A DNA stretch of 64,000 nt. Origin: Casuarius casuarius (lineage: Eukaryota; Chordata; Aves; Casuariiformes; Casuariidae). The notes beneath the pieces were generated by a model. The model did not search any database and was not told the DNA's origin. It saw only the letters and a program-made list of their open reading frames with translations. Of this stretch, positions 58,664 through 64,000 are shown piece after piece (within the stretch, counting starts at the first letter, position 1; each line of letters opens with the position of its first letter). Where the stretch lies: contig PTFA01000318.1 in the NCBI GenBank assembly GCA_003342895.1, positions 729,495 to 793,494 on the forward strand. The letters are read 5' to 3'. A program made the translations under genes and the position numbers.

Positions 58664-59284
58664 GTATTTCTTTTTTGTTATATTTTTCTCTGTTGTCACT
58701 GAAAAAAGTAATAGATTTTATTCTGATGATAACTGCCATAATGCTTCTGCCATGTAGACAATGTTGAATTGTGGTGTTTGTTGTATTTGTGAGATGAGCT
58801 GCTTTTTTCATGGAGCCTTGAAAATCTCTCTGAGGTAATAGCTGTCACAAAGCTGGAATAGGCTTAGCACTTACCAGCTAAAGAGCTGCTTACCCAAACC
58901 CAGTCATAAGTGGGGAAAAGGTATCTTAGGGCTACTTGGGGTAGATTCTCTGCACTTTTGATGGTCATTTTTGTTACTTTTAACTAGTGCTTGGTTTCTG
59001 ACTATTAGCTCTCTTTAGTCTGAATCTCTCTGCGCTCAAGTGAGAATGCAGCAAATGTAACTTGAAATGATGCTTCTCATTACTGTTTTTCGGTAGTTTC
59101 TTTGTTTGTTGCAGTTTTGCTTTCAGCTGTCACAGCTTCCACAGCCCTCCTCAGCATGCTAGCCTTCTCTTTTTTTTTCTTTTTCTTTTCCGACTGAAAT
59201 GTGAACTCAAGCTATCTATCTGCCAAGATCTGAGACCAGAGTGCTGTGTTTATCCTGCAAGCTGCATTTTTGATGTTATTTCAG

Positions 59285-59344
59285 GTGCTAGTGATGTCAT
59301 GTCTTTCTGGAGAACAGTGCAATCTGGAACTGAGGTTTTGGCAG
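59285..59344 (+). other. Possible in-frame cassette exon of EPGN
   Basis: Acceptor TTTTTGATGTTATTTCAG and donor GGCAG|GTCAGT bracket 60 bp open in the EPGN frame (GASDVMSFWRTVQSGTEVLA, then one base). It is phase 1 at both ends, the same as the end of exon 2, so inclusion would keep frame. Human EPGN has no obviously equivalent peptide here, so this may be chance. Confidence 0.2.
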
Positions 59345-59587
59345 GTCAGTAAAGGAGGAAAGGATTTTAACCGTGATACTTATTAATGTCTTTGTACTTT
59401 TGAAAGAATATAAACATGCATACAAATCATCTTCTGTTAATTGTAAGTCATCTCAGGGTGTCTTAGGAGCTTTTTTAGTAGATACATAAGCTTTTTATTT
59501 TCCTCATAATTCAAAACAATCCTGATCTCTTTTTTTCTGTCCATAGTTTGTCACAGTGGTATAGCGTTACAGATACATTCACACACG

Positions 59588-59606
59588 TGCACACACACAC
59601 ACACAT
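59588..59606. repeat. Short (CA)n microsatellite
   Basis: About nine CA dinucleotides after an ACACACGTGC start. Confidence 0.8.
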
Positions 59607-61514
59607 CTAAGTGTAAAGTCAAAGAAGATTATCATTTCTCAGTGCAGTAATTTGATTTCTTACCACAAGACTTGTGGTCTGGCTTAGTGGATTTATCTGT
59701 GATGTGATTCTTCCAGAGCTGCATACAGAGCAAATAGCCATATAACAAAATAGAAATATATGTTGTGACTCCTTAAGTAGTCTGTTTGTATTGTATTTAG
59801 AAAGCAGGAGTTATACGTCATATTTTAACAAATAAGGGGTTTGTTTACGTGAACACCACTAGGTCTGCAGTTGTCCCATCTACAATTATGCTAGCTGCAC
59901 TTGTGCATATAGGCTAGGTGCCTGCACTTTTAGCTGAGTGCTCTCTCAGAGGTAGCAACACAAATTCAGAGCCATTCAAGCACGTACTTGCACAGTCTGT
60001 TAAAGGTATGTGTAGGCAGACCTTTTATGCAGCCACTGAAAAGACAGGAAACAGCATTTCCAGAAAGAAGATGAAAAAAAATGCTTAAAGGGTCACCAAA
60101 GGGAGTGGCTGTATCAATATAACCTGTTCTTGTAGCTTCTATTTCTATACCAGTGAGGTGTATAATAAGTTGTAATTTGTAATTGAAGTTCAGTAATGCT
60201 GGATTCTAAGAAAACTAATTACCAAGTAAGTATCACTGGAGGAACTGGCAGTTTTTTGTAGAATTGCAAATCCTCTGGGGACTGAGGTACAGTTTATGGA
60301 ATTTACAGTTAATTTCTGGTCAGTGAACAGTAAATCCATTTGCCTCCCATCTACTGGATGATCATCTATTCCTTTACTTTATATGTTGTACAGGCTTTAC
60401 TTGTAGCCAGTGCTGAGGTAGGATAATGTTAGGCTGTGCGATCAGCCGGGGGAAAGGTGGTGGAAAGGATGCTTGACGGGGGCTGAGAAGGCACAGATCA
60501 AGAACCTGGGGCATAGTTTCTGCTAAAGAGAAGGCATAGTTCCTGCTGAAGGGGGAGCGTTTGCAGTGAAATAGTCAGGTAGGAGTTGAGAAGGCTGGGA
60601 AGGGCTTAGTTTTTCTGCAGAAAAATGCGATCCGTTCAGTAGCTGCGAGCTACTTCCTTCACGTGGCCCGTAATGGTGGTCCTGAACTGGGGCTGACCCC
60701 TTCCCTCCCTGTCTTAATGGCTTACTCTTTTTATCACTAGTCTGTCAGTTTTAGCGTGCCCAGGTTTCCAAGCGCCTGTCGTTTTGATCATCATGTCAGA
60801 TCTTGCCAAGTGTATCTGTTTGAATGACTCAGTTGCAGGCAACTGTCAAGTGCTTACACAGCATGCTTTTTTTTCCCTCACATGACTTGAAAGGGCACAT
60901 GGATGTGTTTATTCAACAGCTTATGTAGTATCTAGGTGGATAATGTGATATGAATTAGCATTATGTTTTGGAACATAATGATGGAAAATCATTGGAAATG
61001 ATTTAGATGGAAAATCTTTGTTTTCAAAACTTACTATTCTTTAAAAGACAATTATTTCTACTTTTGCAATGTCAAAATACTTAGCACCTAAGATTCTTGT
61101 GTGTTCATTTCAGATCTGACCTTGCAACCCAGACTGGACAAAGTCTCACACCCAACAGTGAAGGAGGAATGTGTTGTTCAGTTGTGGTCTGCATGACAAG
61201 CTGTTTGTCTCAAATGCTTTCTAGGCAGGCTTCTATTCTGGGCTGACCTTGGTTGCAAATGGCAATATTAATTTTGATTATACTCAGGGGAAGAAGTCTT
61301 GCATACTTAGCAAAGCAAATTTTCCTCTGGAAGTAGGTAGGTGAAATGCTGCCATCTCTCGGCAGAAGTGGAGTAAATCAAAACTGAAGCAGAAGGGATG
61401 TTTTGGCAGTGCGAATACATTTAGCTGAGGCCTGGATAGAGGTTGCCGGAGAGTCCATACCTTTTGACGTATAAATTTGTACCTTCCTCACTTATTTTTT
61501 TTCCCTTATGGCAG

Positions 61515-61611
61515 AAATCAGTGAAATATTCAACTGTCCAATAGAACTCTTTTCAGGGCCCAGTAGAAGAGTAGTACATGCAACAGAGTGGCAGGAAATA
61601 AACAATAAAAG
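61515..61611 (+). other. Coding-like segment with splice sites, plus strand
   Basis: Acceptor TTTCCCTTATGGCAG and donor AAAAG|GTTATG bracket 97 bp open in phase 1 (EISEIFNCPIELFSGPSRR, then VVHATEWQEINNK). It ends in phase 2, has one cysteine and no similarity to epigen. An AATAAA overlaps its end. It is weak as an exon. Confidence 0.1.
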
Positions 61612-64000
61612 GTTATGTTTAATGCTTATATTTTGCTGTTGTGTAGTACATCATTTGGCCTCCATTGTGCTAAAATTGTGATGCTGATCCGTTGGTGCGT
61701 GAATGTTTGAAGAGAGGTGTAGGGAATTATAAATGTGCCATTTCCCATTTTCTGAAGCTGGTGTCTGCAGAGCTCTGTCTCCTGAGCTTGTCTGCAGTGT
61801 TCCTGAGTCAGCCAGAAGAGTGCCAGAGCTCGATGCTAGAGCTCACGTGTACATAGCCCCGATTCTTTTCTGTGCAGAGTACATGGTTCAAGGCATCTGC
61901 CCAGTGCAGGGCTTTTTAGAGTAGAGATACTGTGCTGGTTTCAGCATCTGGGGGCAATCTAGCTGTGGTAACGTAGAGCTCAGAGTTGGGAGATGCTGCA
62001 TGCAGTCCTGGTCTGCGAGCTGTTTGAGGCATTTCTGTGCTGCATTGCAGTGTGTGATAGAGACGGGGCCTAAGTCTCAGCACATCCTTCAGTGTATATG
62101 TATAGCCACTTGATGACTAAACTGTGGCTGCATTATTAAACCAAAACTGTGTGTAGCATTATGTTCCTAGGTTTAGGGCTGCCTTTTCCAAAGAGTAAAG
62201 AGGAGCTTGCAAACTTTTTTCTCGGCTCGAAAAAGTTCTCTTTAAATGAAGGCATGTTTTTCTACCTCAGTAGCTTTTCCTGAGAAAGAGGAGTAAGCCC
62301 ACATACTCTTTGCAGGAAGAAGACTTGAATTGTTTCTTATCCTCTATATGTCCCTTCACAAGTTGGGGGTGTGATTTATCTCTCGGATTTTTAGAGCACA
62401 CTGTTTTCAAAGTAATGTTGTGTGATCTGAGTAATAGTGACAGCCTCAAACCTCTTAGGTGTCCAAACCATTTGATTCACAACTGGACTTGTGAAGTGCC
62501 CTGAAATGCAGGTGTATGGGTTTAGAGTAGAGTAGCTGTTTACCGTCACTTGTCAACTCTTTGAAGCAGCTTGCATATAGGAAGAAAAACTTACCTACTT
62601 GAACACACAGGGGAACTCNTGCCATAAAATGACTCCAACTGGAATTTGGTCAGGAAATTGGGGGATTGATATTGTTACTCCTGAGAAATGTGTAATGGGA
62701 TCTTGAGTTGACCACAGCAGGCCAGGACAGCCTTAGGCTTACATCTCTGATAATCATTCCGTCAGCTCTCGTTCCGTCTCTGAACCTTGATTCAGCGCTT
62801 ACTCAGAAAGGAAGGTTTCTGCTCACTGCACTATTGTTTAGTCACTCTGAGCAGATATCGTCGCCTTCCTGCCAGAAATTATTTTTCTTGTGGTCGTAAC
62901 TGAAAGCTGATGGTGACATACACTCAGTTAAGAAATCACCTCTAGACATCGCTGAAACAGGCCCCGAAATAGTAGGGCATTGCTTGGACACTCCACCCCA
63001 TCAGTGATTACTCTAATTGAGGAGAGAGACCAGTTCAAACAAATACTCCTTGGACTGTGAAGCTTTTGAGCTTTCTCTTTGTTTGCCCCACCCCTGCTCC
63101 CATGACACATCTTTGCTGGGCTCTGCACTTCTTCCGCACCCCAGGGTACATCACTCCTGGGCTCAGCTCTGCTCTATCAGTAGATAACACTGATCTAAGA
63201 TCCCAAAGAACACTTTTGACTTTTCTTTTATTCTCGTTTGAGCTTTCGTGATTAGGAATAAGCTAGTCATTTTCTGTGCTTTCAAAACAGTAACATGCTT
63301 ACTGACCTGGATGCGTATGATTTTTGTCCAGTTTTAGAAACTGAATCATCATGGAGCTGCTTGCTTTCGGATGGGGAGACCGTTTGGGGAATCTTGAGTG
63401 CTTATAAACGTAACTGAACACTCAGTTAACATTAGACCATGCAGACCAAATAAAGAGAGCAATCCCATCATTCATAGCTCAGTTGTAGCTGCAGAGCTAA
63501 GGGACNGGAATATTAGAAATGCAGTAGTCTTTTGTCCTTTGATGGGGAAAAGAAAAAAGGAATTAATCCATCATTTGAATTCAGCCTGGGAAACATACTG
63601 AGACTCTTTCAGTGCTATCATTGTGTCCTAAACCCCTGATGTTCCTGGGGATTGATGTTCTGATGGATTGCAGGTTGGATAATGCTGATGTTGTGCAGGG
63701 ATCAATCTTCCATAATCCTTCTTATACATTCTTCTCAAGAGGAAGTACTTAAAATTTGTATGTTTTTTCTCTAAAGCCATGCTGGAATGTTTAACAAGCT
63801 CATTCTGCTTAGCAATGTCTGAACTGGCTTGCAAGATATATTACAGTAATCTATGTGTTAAGTGTCTTTCTGCAGTAAATATCTGTCCATCTTGAATTGT
63901 GAAAATATTTTCAAATGATTTGACTCTTTCCAAATATAACACGGCATTTCTTTCCCTTTCACAGTAGACTACACAGAGCAACCGAGGCTCTTGAAGCTTA

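Larger units (their letters stand above)
58664..64000 (+). other. EPGN intron 2 and downstream sequence to the window edge
   Basis: About 5.3 kb in which I looked for an exon coding the C-x-C spacing of an EGF domain (YCING-like) and found none. It includes a CA repeat and two candidate exons (59285-59344 and 61515-61611). Everything else is unremarkable AT-rich sequence. Confidence 0.65.

Noticed and set aside
61515..61611. Candidate EPGN exon 3
   Set aside because: It has a single cysteine and no EGF spacing, and its phase 2 end does not match the phase-1 structure seen so far. It is kept only as a weak segment.

Overview
The window is vertebrate nuclear DNA, most likely avian. It is AT-rich and intron-dominated. 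Its one clearly recognisable interspersed repeat is a CR1-type LINE, ending in the octamer-repeat tail usual for bird and reptile CR1. Scattered single Ns, plus a 21-N gap inside a long T tract, point to a draft assembly. I cannot name the species from the sequence.

Two genes can be supported, both on the + strand. The first, about 38.6 kb from start to stop codon, is a complete copy of MTHFD2L, the mitochondrial NAD(P)-dependent methylenetetrahydrofolate dehydrogenase / methenyl-THF cyclohydrolase. Eight coding exons (15494 to 54071) join with matching phases at canonical splice sites into a 344-residue protein. The second is the 5' part of EPGN (epigen, an EGF-family ligand): a TATA-box promoter near 57.92 kb, a short first coding exon at 58019-58055 and a second at 58550-58663. 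Its EGF-domain and membrane exons are not visible and presumably lie beyond the right edge. The order MTHFD2L then EPGN matches human 4q13.3.

Layout: 1-15 kb is intergenic, with the CR1 copy at about 9.15-10.2 kb and a pair of old direct repeats at 6.2 and 7.4 kb. A CpG island at 15.0-16.1 kb holds the TATA-less MTHFD2L promoter and exon 1, and a GC-rich minisatellite just inside intron 1. From 16 to 54 kb lie seven introns with microsatellites and low-complexity tracts. From 54.07 kb there is an AU-rich 3' UTR and then intergenic DNA to the EPGN promoter. From 58.66 kb to the end is EPGN intron 2 and beyond.

The two genes are linked by synteny rather than function: one acts in mitochondrial one-carbon metabolism, the other in growth-factor signalling. 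No new biological system is evident. The observations most worth checking are the minisatellite beside the promoter, the YY1-type element on the MTHFD2L start codon, a run of frame-preserving exons, possible alternative exons in both genes, and several coding-like segments on the minus strand in and beyond the last MTHFD2L intron. Those segments have splice sites, but their phases do not join into one transcript, so they remain weak.
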